Source of the DNA: Xestospongia bergquistia
Lineage: Eukaryota > Porifera > Demospongiae > Haplosclerida > Petrosiidae
Reading direction: 5' to 3'
DNA length: 64,000 bases
NCBI GenBank assembly: GCA_963965975.1
Contig: OZ014418.1
Location: forward strand, 5,530,775-5,594,774
A program made the translations under genes and the position numbers. Positions 32,741 through 42,889 of the stretch are shown one piece after another. How positions within the stretch are numbered: position 1 is the first letter of the stretch; every line of letters begins with the position of its first letter. Under the pieces are notes generated by a model. It had not been told where the DNA came from and ran no database searches. It saw only the letters and a list, made by a program, of their open reading frames with translations.

Positions 32741-35700
32741 ATGGCTCTTGTACTGTGGTTGCTGTTAATAGTGTCTAGTTTACCGGTAATTCTCTCTCAC
32801 AGTATTCCATTAACAGAACCTGATGATCTGAATAATTATCTTTGTAGTACAAATCATTCTCTTCTACCAGACACTGAGCTCCTCCTCTCCACTAATATAT
32901 ACCACATCTTGTCTTCAAGTTCCTTTTGTCTGGTTAGTAACACATCAAATATTACCATACGTAGTACATCAGAAACTCCTGCAAATATTACTTGCAGTCA
33001 TCATCATAATAATATTCATATATCTGTTGGCTTTGGTTTCTATAATGTTAGTGGATTATTGTTTGAAAATGTACACATAACACAGTGTGGAGGACCAATG
33101 CCATCAACTAGTACCCTCTATCCTAATGATCCAGCTTTTTACTTTCATGAGGATCAGTCAGTAACATTACTTATCAGTTATTCCTCCGATATCACAATAC
33201 TTGAGGTAAATATTAACAATTATTATGGTTTTGCTATTCTTCTAATTAATCCTGATAAAAACACAACTCTTAATAATGTCAGCATTAGTTCTTCTTCTGG
33301 CATTGAGCAGTGTTCCAGAAATCTACTTCCAAGTTGTGGTGGATCAGGACTTATATTGTATTTTAGTAATTTGAACAACAGAGTGGAAGTGTTGGGAGGA
33401 CGTTTAGTACTAAACAATGTGATTATAGAAGAGAATGTAAACTTAGTACCATATAGTGATATAGCAAATGCTGGTAAAGTCTATACTAAGGAGCCTAAAG
33501 TAATCAGTGCTTTTGCAGCTGGTATGACAGTTATATTTAGTCAAGGGGACTACAGTGCTGATGTACTTTTATCAGATACACATTGGCTTAGAGACACAGG
33601 TGGTGTCTTTGATGCTTTAGCATTAATATTTAGTGAAGCACCACTAGAAAAAACTTCTGTTACAATTGCAAAGTCTCATTTTCATCACAATGTTTATTTT
33701 ACAAGTTCAGCTGAGATTGGTTGCATTGTAACTACAACAAAAGCTTTAAATTCTTGCTTTGAAAGTGCATCTAATAATCCATGGAACATCATAACAATTG
33801 TTAATAGCTATGTGCATGATACTTATTTTTTTCATACTAATTATAATGACTTCAACTTCAATTCTTACAATACAAATCAATACAATCATTCCATTTTTTA
33901 TATTCTTACATCTTCAGATGTGTCTAAAAAATTAAGAATTCACATATCTCATTTAAATTATGAACAAGTTTATATTGGAGTGCGTAATCCACTTATCCTC
34001 ACAGAAACTATTAAGGGCCATACATGTCAGTTTAAAAATTTGCACTTAGTTTTACAATCAGTTGTTATGTTTCAAAAATGTAGCTATTCATTAGACACAA
34101 CTTTAAATGCTGGTAAATTGGTTTTTGTAAACACAGCTACTGTTTACATCAATGGTGATAATACTTTCAAATTCTTGACAGGCTCAGTAATACAAGCATA
34201 CAACAGTGACATTCATTTGAATGGTACAATGGTTTTCTATAACAACAAAGCTAGTCATGGAGCTGCTATTCGATTTGATTCATTATCACATCTCTTTATT
34301 CACGAGCCAACTAATGCTTCTTTTATTAACAATAGTGCTACCTTTTATGGCGGTGCAATATACTCTCACATGGACAGAAATCTTCCAAATATAAACCCAC
34401 TTTGTGCTATTCAAGTAGTGAGTCAAAATATATTAGAAGTTAAGGCCAAACTAATTTTTAAAGAAAACAGTGCTATATTTGCTGGTAACTCTATTTATAT
34501 GTCTCCACTTTATGAATGCCAACAGTTGTATTTAAAAGAAGTCAATTCCAATGATTTATATAACAAATTGTTTCACTTCGAAGGAGAGGATACCAATCAC
34601 ATTGGAGAAATATCATCAGTAGCTGTGGGAACATACGTTTGTAGCATCAATAATTCAACTAATAATACTCATATCAAAGTGTATCCAGGTAAAACAATTA
34701 CAATTGGTTTGAGAGCATTTGATTTGAATGAGACTCCTACTTATGCTCAAATTTTTGCAAGGTTAACCAAAGTTGGAAAATCATGGCATCAAAATAGGTG
34801 TCATTCAACGACATATGACATCACATATTTGTTACCAATTGAGCAACAAATTCAAACTGTCTACAACAACAGATGTACACTATTAAATTTTACAATATTC
34901 CCAGAAAGTACAAGTAAAAATATGCATTTACATTTTGAGGTCTTGGGATATATTCCTACATCTTCAGTCATACTGGTTCCACAAACTTGTCCACAAGGAT
35001 TTGTTTACAACAGTAAGGTCAAATCATGTTTGTGTAGTTCATTTCTGACAGAGTTTGGTATCACACAATGTGATATTGATACTACATCTGTTTATATTCC
35101 ACCTCAATCATGGCTGGGAGTTGTTGATAATGGACACATTGTTGGTTACACTGAACACTGTCCTCCAGGATACTGTCTACCAAACACAACTATCAATATA
35201 ACACAACCTGACATTATTTGTAGAGGAAATCATATGGGATGGCTATGTGGTGAATGTAAGGAGGGCTACAGTGTTGTATTAGGTAGTACTGATTGTTACA
35301 AATGTTCTAATACACTACATAGTGTACTTGCTATAATATTTGGTATATTAGGTGGTATAGTGTATGTACTAGTGCTGTTTAGTTTGAGACTTACTATTGA
35401 CTTGGGAACAATTGGAGGATTTATTTTTTGGTTAAATATTATTTGGCCAGCTGTCATACCATCATCTGATAAGACAATCACCAATACAGCTCTGCAGTAT
35501 ATGGTGTATTTGCTAACTTCTATCAAATATCAATGGAACATACCACTGTGTATAGCAAGTAATCTCAATGAGCTAGGCAAGACTGGTATATTATACATTT
35601 ACCCTGTTTACTTTTGGTTAATAGTTGTTGTCATTGTTCTTTTAAGCCGATGTTTTACTAGGATTGCTAACCTTATTGTTGGGTCCTCTGTACAAGTACT

Positions 35701-36508
35701 TGTAACATTGATGTACATCTCATATTCAGATCTGTTATCCATATCATTAATTGCTCTCACACCAGCACATATTCATTTTAATAGCAGTAATAGTAATGGT
35801 AAGTTACTGGTTTGGTTTAGAGATGGTAGTGTTCTGTATGGGAAGAATCCTTACCATGCTCTTTTATTATGTGTGAGTATTGGAGTACTATCTCTCTTCA
35901 TCATACCTTTTACATTGGTTGGATTGTTTGGAGTAAAAATGTTGAGGAGTCGTTTCATTGCCAAGTACTTTCATCCATTTATTGATGCTATTCAAGGACC
36001 TTACAAAGAGAAGCTGAGGTACTGGTTTGGAGTGAGGTTGATTGTTCTCTCTCTTGTATATATTGTCATTGCTGTTTTTCAAGGTAGCAATATGACTCTA
36101 CAACTGTTACTGTTGATATTTATATTGGGTTCATTTACTATTGTACAAGCTATTGTCCTGCCATATAAGAACAAGATCTTAAATGCATTAGACTTGTGGT
36201 TTATGGTACTTTTGTTGATCAATTTCATCACATCTCTTTCTTACATCTCATCAGAGAACACTACAGCTAATGATATTATGACAACATTAGGGATTGTTCT
36301 TTGCTCCATTACTTATCTTGTCATCTTAATGTATCACATGTATATCTCAATGAGTCGTCTTCGATGTATCAGGAAATGTATGCAATATTGTCAACCTATT
36401 ATGAAAACTAAACTGGTAATTAGAAAGAGTAAGAAAGCATCTGAAGGTAGGCCATTGTTGAGGTATGAGGACTCTTTTCAGTATGAGGATTGGAAACCAG
36501 ATAATTAA
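32741..36508 (+). CDS. Beta-helix/multi-TM receptor-like protein, subfamily B, intact
   Basis: Open frame of 1255 codons. No in-frame ATG lies just upstream, which fixes the start for subfamily B. Signal peptide MALVLWLLLIVSSLPVILSH. The ectodomain has many N-x-S/T sites and the FINNSATFYGGAIY beta-helix motif at about residues 527-541. Cys-rich module with HCPPGYC and WLCGECKEGYS, about nine hydrophobic segments, and a tail ending YEDWKPDN. Very close to the 18024 gene in flanks and coding sequence. Scattered differences such as GGAIYSH versus the A-type GGAIYSD mark subfamily membership. No lesion seen. Probably a surface receptor; ligand and signalling unknown. Confidence 0.88.
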   Translation: MALVLWLLLIVSSLPVILSHSIPLTEPDDLNNYLCSTNHSLLPDTELLLSTNIYHILSSSSFCLVSNTSNITIRSTSETPANITCSHHHNNIHISVGFGFYNVSGLLFENVHITQCGGPMPSTSTLYPNDPAFYFHEDQSVTLLISYSSDITILEVNINNYYGFAILLINPDKNTTLNNVSISSSSGIEQCSRNLLPSCGGSGLILYFSNLNNRVEVLGGRLVLNNVIIEENVNLVPYSDIANAGKVYTKEPKVISAFAAGMTVIFSQGDYSADVLLSDTHWLRDTGGVFDALALIFSEAPLEKTSVTIAKSHFHHNVYFTSSAEIGCIVTTTKALNSCFESASNNPWNIITIVNSYVHDTYFFHTNYNDFNFNSYNTNQYNHSIFYILTSSDVSKKLRIHISHLNYEQVYIGVRNPLILTETIKGHTCQFKNLHLVLQSVVMFQKCSYSLDTTLNAGKLVFVNTATVYINGDNTFKFLTGSVIQAYNSDIHLNGTMVFYNNKASHGAAIRFDSLSHLFIHEPTNASFINNSATFYGGAIYSHMDRNLPNINPLCAIQVVSQNILEVKAKLIFKENSAIFAGNSIYMSPLYECQQLYLKEVNSNDLYNKLFHFEGEDTNHIGEISSVAVGTYVCSINNSTNNTHIKVYPGKTITIGLRAFDLNETPTYAQIFARLTKVGKSWHQNRCHSTTYDITYLLPIEQQIQTVYNNRCTLLNFTIFPESTSKNMHLHFEVLGYIPTSSVILVPQTCPQGFVYNSKVKSCLCSSFLTEFGITQCDIDTTSVYIPPQSWLGVVDNGHIVGYTEHCPPGYCLPNTTINITQPDIICRGNHMGWLCGECKEGYSVVLGSTDCYKCSNTLHSVLAIIFGILGGIVYVLVLFSLRLTIDLGTIGGFIFWLNIIWPAVIPSSDKTITNTALQYMVYLLTSIKYQWNIPLCIASNLNELGKTGILYIYPVYFWLIVVVIVLLSRCFTRIANLIVGSSVQVLVTLMYISYSDLLSISLIALTPAHIHFNSSNSNGKLLVWFRDGSVLYGKNPYHALLLCVSIGVLSLFIIPFTLVGLFGVKMLRSRFIAKYFHPFIDAIQGPYKEKLRYWFGVRLIVLSLVYIVIAVFQGSNMTLQLLLLIFILGSFTIVQAIVLPYKNKILNALDLWFMVLLLINFITSLSYISSENTTANDIMTTLGIVLCSITYLVILMYHMYISMSRLRCIRKCMQYCQPIMKTKLVIRKSKKASEGRPLLRYEDSFQYEDWKPDN

Positions 36509-36653
36509 TATATTAAGTATACAACATTAGACATAGTATTGTCTTTTGTGTTAAGGTTAATTAGCTAGTGAAGTTTGAAGTTGTTTATGCATTGTTTGTA
36601 GTTTTATTTACAAAATTGTTTCCAAATATTTGAGTATTGTTTGCAGTTTTATT

Positions 36654-36659
36654 AATAAA
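36654..36659 (+). terminator. AATAAA poly(A) signal, 32741 gene
   Basis: 146 bases after the stop, in the conserved 'ttttattaataaaattaatt' context of subfamily B. Confidence 0.55.
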
Positions 36660-36768
36660 ATTAATTCTTATTATTCAAACATTTATGCACTATAAAACTA
36701 GGTTACTTGAGGGATGGAAGAAAGAGATTATACTTCAATTAAATTAAAAGAAAGATTGTAATCTTATT

Positions 36769-36890
36769 AAGACAATGAATTTGACATCATTGTCATTGAA
36801 AAATATTGTTGTTGATTTTATGTGTCATCAAAGAGAGAATTTCAGCTTGATGTTAACATCTGAGACAAAATCAATGTAGGTAATGACTGT
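36769..36890 (+). pseudogene. SMC6 exon 2 relic
   Basis: 'catcattgtcattgaaaaat' and 'ttgttgattttatgtgtcat' follow SMC6 exon 2, where the same bases encode [12 protein letters not shown]. In-frame stops are present. Nearly identical to 27261-27385. Confidence 0.6.
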
Positions 36891-38149
36891 ATGAATGATT
36901 AGTACAGCAATTAAATTACCATAATAGTTTGGATTATATGATAGTATAGAAAGAGGACAAGACAGAAGACAGACCTTTTAAAAGGTATCATTATTTGCTT
37001 ATCACTAATAATGCTATTGAATAGTAATATTGTTATAATATTATTATAATGACATAGATAATGAATAGTTGACAAAAGTTATAACACAATAGACCACAAG
37101 TAAGTCTATTATTATACAACCAAGAATATAGCACTGATATAACATAAATAGTACATAGTTACTTCAATGACAAGTCCAGGAAATAAGAAGTTTCAAATTA
37201 TGAATCCAGTCTTCTCAACAATATTGTGATTTGGATCCTTTATCTTGTTTACCCTCATACAATAGTGATATTGAAGTCATAATAGGTATGTATGAAAGAG
37301 AAGGTTATAGAATGAAAGGATATTATGAGCTGACAAAGGATCTGTTGTTATATTGGTTGATATACTTTTTCCATTTGTCAGTGTTACCAAGGAAAATCAT
37401 TATCAGTGTTGAGTCTTAAGCAAGTGTATATTACCTTTTTATGATATTGTATCTGTAAATCAAAACTGTATTGTAAATTTACAATTATCAATCCTTTCAT
37501 TAAGTATGTATATATTATAACATACATGATTAAAATCTATGAGGAAGAAAGTGTGGTCAATAAATATTTTCTACCTATACATTCATTCATCAGTCAAATC
37601 CCAAATTGACATGAATTATTGATCATTTATTGACTTCAAGTTCAGTCAATATGCACATTACACTAGAGAATCATATACAGTTCATAGTTGATTTATAATC
37701 CTACAGTAGTACTGAAAACAAATTCACTAAAGTGGATTTATCACAATACTTTCATACCTCCAATCTAAAATTTATAATTTTCAATTGCGCACAACATTGA
37801 TTTCTCTTAGCTTTAAACACACAATGAATTCTGTTTCAAATACTAAAGATACTTACACTAATACACTTTGTTTTGTTAGGATAATTGTTAAAAGGGAAGG
37901 TAACAACTCAAACTACTATATATATTGTTAACAGAATTAATATGTTCTAGTTAATATATGACTCATGACTGTTAAAAATTATTATTACTTATAATTATAC
38001 TATAAAACAACAGAAATATGTAGTAAATTGATTATTATTTTATAATAGATATCACTTACTCATAATTGGATAAATATCACAGGACCTCTCTAGATCTTCT
38101 AAAATTGAGTAATATAAACAACTAGTAAAAATATTTAATTAATTAAGAT
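36891..38149 (+). other. Noncoding flank and 680 bp absent from the sister locus
   Basis: 36891-37400 is the repeated B-type 3' flank. 37400-37520 also matches about 22770-22850. 37520-38075 has no counterpart at the sister locus and no recognisable gene. It is very AT-rich. At 38078 the PAQR block begins. Confidence 0.45.
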
Positions 38150-38480
38150 GTATTAGCAGCAGAATTCCCATCTCCAGTAGTTCCAACACAAATACTAATC
38201 CAATATGTCAAAAGTGGATACCAAAATGGGTTATTAAAGTTGTTTTGTATGAGTCAGTGTACAGCCAAGCTATAAACATCCAAATGGGAGTGAAAATTGT
38301 CCAGAAATTTTCAAAGTCATTGTGTACAACAAATATATATTTGAAACATTGTGCAAATCATGTATTTGTTCAATGGTATCCAGTCAAGACAAATTTCTAC
38401 CGAAATACAGGATGAACTTGATCTTGAGATAACTATGTGTGATCCTTCATGTTGATATGACACACAGCTGAGTTATTTAC
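38150..38480 (-). pseudogene. PAQR N-terminal relic
   Basis: Minus-strand match to the PAQR N-terminus and first membrane segment, including the KDHTLLSQDQVHP-like leader and the FWTIF equivalent. Breaks such as 'ttgtatgagtcagtg' and the missing downstream half show that it is dead. The matching 5' flank (38460-38640) is preserved. Confidence 0.7.
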
Positions 38481-38869
38481 TGCAATACATTCATTGTTAC
38501 TTATCTTTGATGATAGCTTTCTTTAACAAGTGAAAGACTTATAATGACTGGTCATATGCAGCTGTTTGTGCAGTGATGCACCACCTTCTAATTAGTAATT
38601 GGAGCTGAGTGTAAGAAGAAGGTTTATTGTTATTGACTGTGTTATCATTTAAACACCTTTCTTTATCATTATTAATCATGGCCCTTGTGATGGAGTTGCG
38701 TGAGGTGAGAATGAGTTTAATTAAATGAAGTAATATTACACAAAATATTTACATGATTGCTAGTTAAGTTATATATCTACTCTGTAGCTGAGTGATAAAG
38801 AAAACTTATATACATCATTGTCTCAGTTAGAAAAGGGGATTTATACTTCATATTTCAAATGATCTCTAA

Positions 38870-39510
38870 TATAACAGTCTTTTGATAGGACGTCCTAATA
38901 TATAGTGTTCATTTTTAACCAAGTACCCCATTAGAACTGAAATTAAAGCAGATCCAATCACAATATTAAGTAGACATGGTATAAAGTAGTTTATATATCT
39001 GGTTGGAAATAAGGATTTTTGTCAATATTTCCCAATGAATTAGAGCATCTTTAATTTTGTCAATAAATACATTTTGCATGTTGTCATAGTGACACAAGAA
39101 ATATGAAAGAGTTGGTAGCTTTGACAAAAAGTAGTCAAACTTGCCAGGTGCATATATTTCTGGAGATTTTTATGAATAGAAAAAACCCATCATAATAACA
39201 AATACAAGAAATAATAATTGATATATTAACATGTCATTGAGACATTCTCTACTATCAAATAAGAAATGTTGATAGTCCTATAATGAAAGGTAAATTACTA
39301 GTTACATAAGGTATTGAAAAGAAAACTCCTCTAAGAAGGTAGTCATACTCTAGAGACATCAAATCGGCTATTGATGCAACAAAATACTGAATATAAAGAA
39401 CTAGAGAATCGTAACAATGTCCATTTATCCTGAAATAAGGAGATTCCCAATGAGCATTTGTAGAAATATTGAACAAAACTATTTGTAACAATTGCTGTAC
39501 TGATTATTTA
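38870..39510 (-). pseudogene. PAQR middle-to-C-terminal relic
   Basis: Duplicate of 28215-28865. The 39255-39491 minus frame still shows SIADLMSLEYDYLLRG and SNLPFI, and the rest is interrupted. No N-terminus is present directly upstream. Confidence 0.7.
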
Positions 39511-39670
39511 CATATAACTACTATATTATAAAAGAAAGCAAGACAGTATATAAATTACATATGTATGCAGTTTAAGCAGTAAGGAAAATATGAGCATATA
39601 GTTTATGTAAATAATATAGATTATACTGTTTAGAAAAGGGTGACTATAATATTGTAAATTTCATATACAG

Positions 39671-40675
39671 TTAGTTAATCTTTTTGGTAGATTTTTCTAA
39701 TAGACAGTGCTCGTTGTGAACAAAGTACCAGCTTATAACCAAAACAATAGCAGATCCACCCACAATAGTGATTAAACATGGGACAAATATAGAGTATATA
39801 TCTGGCTGGAAATAAGAATTGCTGCATAAAATGTTTTGACGAATTAGAGCATCTTTTGGTAGATAATATAACTTAGCTGTTGCCATAGCAACACCAGTAA
39901 GATGGAAGAATTGGTGACTTTGAAAGATGTAATCAAATTTTCCTGGTGAAAATTTTTCGGGTATATGTGAGGTATAGAAAAACATTACAAATACATTAAA
40001 TATAACTGCTAACACATGATAAGGCAATGTGTTGTGAGGACATTCTCTTCCTTCATATAAACACAGAGTAAGTCGAACAATAAATGGTAGATCACTGAGT
40101 GTATTAGCTATAAAATAGGAAAATGATCTCAGAAGGTAGCCATAATCTAGAGATATCAAATCAGCTATTGATGCTGTAAATATTGAATTTAAAGAGAGAA
40201 CAGTGAGAGAGATAATAAATGTCCATTTATATTGAAGTAGAGAGATTTCCAATGAACGCTCATAGAAATATTGAACCAAACCAGTTGTTAGGATGTAAGT
40301 GCCAATCCCTAAATAATCAATCATGTAACAAATAACGTTAATACGTAAAGACTTTGATGAGAAGCAATGGGCTGCACTGCTTATAAAACTTCCGACACAA
40401 ATACTAATCCAATATGCCAAAAGTGGATACCAAAATGGGTTGTTAAAGTTGTGTTCATATGAGGCATTGTATAGCCAAGCTGTAAACATACAAGCAGGAA
40501 TGAAGATTGTCCAGAAATTTCCGAAGTCATTGTGTACAACAAATATATATTTGAGACATTGTATAAATGATGTGTTTGTTCGACGATATCCAGTCAAGAT
40601 AAATTTCTGCCAAAATGCAGGATGAACTTGATCTTGAGATAACAATGTGTGATCCTTCATGTTGATATGACACAC
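39671..40675 (-). CDS. PAQR-family (membrane progestin/adipoQ receptor-like) protein, full length
   Basis: Minus-strand frame of 334 codons, the best-preserved PAQR gene here. The cytoplasmic N-terminus (MCHINMKDHTLLSQDQVHP, then FWQKFILTGYRRTN) leads into FVVHNDFGNFWTIFIP. Zinc-site marks: SSAAHCFSSKS, YMIDYLGIG, and FQSHQFFHLTG with HxxxH in TM7. Seven hydrophobic segments, tail NEHCLLEKSTKKIN. In most PAQRs the N-x-W-T-H motif ends in His; here it is WTI. The related pseudogene at 41558 still has WTHLVP, so this change is derived. Likely a seven-TM membrane protein of the mPR/adiponectin-receptor superfamily; ligand or hydrolase activity cannot be told from sequence. Confidence 0.87.
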   Translation of the reverse strand: MCHINMKDHTLLSQDQVHPAFWQKFILTGYRRTNTSFIQCLKYIFVVHNDFGNFWTIFIPACMFTAWLYNASYEHNFNNPFWYPLLAYWISICVGSFISSAAHCFSSKSLRINVICYMIDYLGIGTYILTTGLVQYFYERSLEISLLQYKWTFIISLTVLSLNSIFTASIADLISLDYGYLLRSFSYFIANTLSDLPFIVRLTLCLYEGRECPHNTLPYHVLAVIFNVFVMFFYTSHIPEKFSPGKFDYIFQSHQFFHLTGVAMATAKLYYLPKDALIRQNILCSNSYFQPDIYSIFVPCLITIVGGSAIVLVISWYFVHNEHCLLEKSTKKIN

Positions 40676-40877
40676 AGCTGAGTTATTTTACTGTAATACA
40701 CTCACTGTTAGATAGCTTTGATGATAGCTCTCTTTAACAAGTGAAAGACCTATAATGAATGGTGACATGCAGCTGTTTGTGTGCAGTGATGCACCAGCTT
40801 CTAATTAGAACTAAGTGTAGTAGGAAGCCACATTGTTATTGACTGTGTTATCACTTAAACACCTTGTCATTTATGGA

Positions 40878-41558
40878 AAAAAGCCATCAAAATAGCAAAT
40901 ACAAGAAATAAGATTTGATATATAATTGTGTCATTGAGACATTCTCTACTATTAAATAGGCATGTTGATAGTCTCACAATAAAAAGGCAGATTACTAGTT
41001 ACATAAGCTATTGAAAAGAAAAATCCTCTCAGAAGGTAGCCATATTCTAGAGACATCAAATCAGCAATTGATGCTACAAATACTGAAGTTAAAGAAAGAA
41101 TGGTAATAGAAATAATAAATGTCCATTTATATTGAAATAAGGATATTTCCAATGGACGTTCATAGAAATATTGAACAATACCACTTGCAAGAATTCCTAT
41201 ACTGATTCCTAAATAATCTATCGTGAAACAAGATACTTGAAACAGTAAGGATTTTGATGATAAAGCATGACACAGACTGGAAAGAAATGTGGCAAAAGAA
41301 ACTGCTATCCAGTATACTAACAGTGGGTACCAAAACGGATCATAGAAATTATATACATGTGATGTATCATGTAGGAACCAAATGTGTCCAGAAATTGCCA
41401 AAGTCATTGTGTACAATGAAGATATATTTGAGACATTGTAGAAATGATGTATTAGTTGGACGATATCCAGTTAAGATGAATTTCCGACTAAACACAGGAT
41501 GAACTTGATCTTGAGTTAGCAGTGTGTGATCCTTTATGATAGTTATATATGTAAACAT
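40878..41558 (-). pseudogene. PAQR pseudogene with canonical WTH motif
   Basis: Minus-strand frame 41558-41367 encodes the leader (IKDHTLLTQDQVHPVFSRKF) up to FWTHLVPT, then stops at TGA. A partial deletion plus shift places the rest (YDPFWYPLLVYWIAV to SNLPF) in frame 41416-40952, and an extra T near 40980 shifts it again. At about 40870 the gene is cut and joined to the 5' flank of the 39671 gene. SSLCHALSSKS and the DYLGIS motif are kept, and TM7 is lost. Confidence 0.8.
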
Positions 41559-41969
41559 TGTCTATATGAAATAAGTAAGAACATATAAGCAATAACTTAA
41601 AAGACACCATAAAGTCTTCACTGACGGACAGCAACAAGTCACTAGTGTTTTATTTGTTTCCTTGTCTGACAGAACATGCTATAGTCTACACGACATATCA
41701 CATAATCAAAAGGTGTTGTTGTGTTAAAGTATCATAAGATCTCCTTTGATAGATATATCCCCCAGGGGTTCATACAGGATTTAAACTTGGGATGGGGAGA
41801 ATTGTTTAAAGGATCACTGTGTGCACTTCAGACATTTTCACGTTGGACATTATTTTATATTCAAAGGTGTGTATTAGATGATTTAACACTATAAGAATAG
41901 TTAGTTGAAGAAAATTAAATGTGTTCACCACTTGTAAGGCATTTTAAAGACTGTTGACTTTGATGCAAT
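41559..41969. other. Noncoding gap between divergent PAQR relics
   Basis: No open frame or repeat recognised. It separates a minus-strand PAQR pseudogene from a plus-strand one, so it may be an old head-to-head intergenic region. Confidence 0.35.
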
Positions 41970-42122
41970 GATAAAACCCAAAGCTTTGTTAGCAATATCT
42001 CCAAATTTTCAAATTATTTGTTTTATGATTGATTATTTTGTAATTGGAACATTCCTTTTGCATGTAGCTTAGCCATTTACTTCTATGAATGTCCACTAGA
42101 TGTTCCTTTATTTCAATATAAA

Positions 42123-42160
<38 letters not shown>

Positions 42161-42589
42161 TATAAAGTACGATCTTTACAATAAGTTCTATTCTTATGTC
42201 ATCAATATCTCTGTTACTTTTGCCACTGGATGGCTATACTTTAAGACCAATATCATTTGGAATAAATGATTTATTCACTTGCTTACCTTTCTTTGTGTTT
42301 GTTTCAAGGTAAAATATGTCTCCATGATACAATACTCCTTCAAATGTTATCTTGTTATTTTAGTTCACTCGTGTTACTTTTCTTTGTATTAGAAATCCCT
42401 AAATTTGTACCTGGCAAGTTTGATCACTTTGGGCAAAGTCATCAACTGTTTCATCTAATGTTCATATTACTGAGTTATAAGATAACGAGAAATAAACTGA
42501 TTATTAATAACAGCAAGACATATATTCTACAATACTTTCTATCTGAATGGATGTTTATAACAATGGATATAATACAAAAAACTCTATAG
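41970..42589 (+). pseudogene. Plus-strand PAQR relic
   Basis: At 41985-42060 the frame reads IICFMIDYFVIGT, like the family's VICYMIDYLGIGT. A shift follows, then FYECPLDVPLFQYK (about 42080-42120, compare FYERSLEISLLQYK) and a stop. A (TA)n run interrupts at 42126. Frame 42266-42589 gives LSLCLFQGKICLHDT and PGKFDHFGQSHQLFHL, which keeps the canonical PAQR TM7 HxxxH better than the minus-strand genes do, then runs into unrelated sequence. It is the only PAQR copy on the + strand. Confidence 0.75.
42126..42165. repeat. (TA)n microsatellite
   Basis: About 40 bases of alternating A and T with a single C at 42155, inside the plus-strand PAQR relic. Confidence 0.9.
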
Positions 42590-42889
42590 TACATACAGCA
42601 TGTAATTAGTTATGGACATCCACATCCAGTCATGTTCCACCTCCAAATTCTGAAAAGCAATGTTATCATCTTTGGTTAGCTATGACACAATTCAAGAAAA
42701 GCATCATCATAATGATTTTTTAAGTTAGAGCAATAACAATAGTTGCACCACTGATCTAATGCTAAGAAAATTCCTTCTTGAGGCCTAAAAATCATACCAA
42801 CTATTTATGCTAATAAGTCTCAAATTAATAGTTCAGCCCTCCTCCAATTGCGCATGCTCAAAACCTCGAGGCTTTGAAAGAGAGATACA
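42590..42889 (+). other. SMC6 upstream region
   Basis: No coding sequence seen. The last 60 bases are locally GC-richer than the surroundings and include an NRF-1-like site. Probably the SMC6 promoter and 5' UTR. Confidence 0.5.
42849..42860 (+). promoter_or_regulatory. NRF-1-like promoter site
   Basis: TGCGCATGCTCA differs from the palindromic NRF-1 consensus (TGCGCATGCGCA) at one base and lies 30 bases upstream of the SMC6 ATG. CpG-containing sequence is rare in this window, which makes the match notable, but one site in 64 kb could be chance. Confidence 0.35.

Larger units (their letters stand above)
38078..40830. repeat. Segmental duplication, PAQR block copy 2 (partner about 27895-30180)
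   Basis: Same order as copy 1: N-terminal relic, C-terminal relic, intact minus-strand PAQR gene, 5' flank. The N-terminal relic with its flank (38150-38860) is about 600 bp longer here than in copy 1, which therefore has suffered a deletion at about 28130. Confidence 0.75.

Noticed and set aside
37231..37419. Small open frame of 62 codons in the receptor 3' flank
   Set aside because: The duplicate at 27760 differs by one base in length near its start, and the 22560 copy is also out of frame, so coding is not conserved.
42126..42165. Origin or scaffold-attachment function for the (TA)n tract
   Set aside because: A simple microsatellite in an AT-rich genome with no supporting elements around it.
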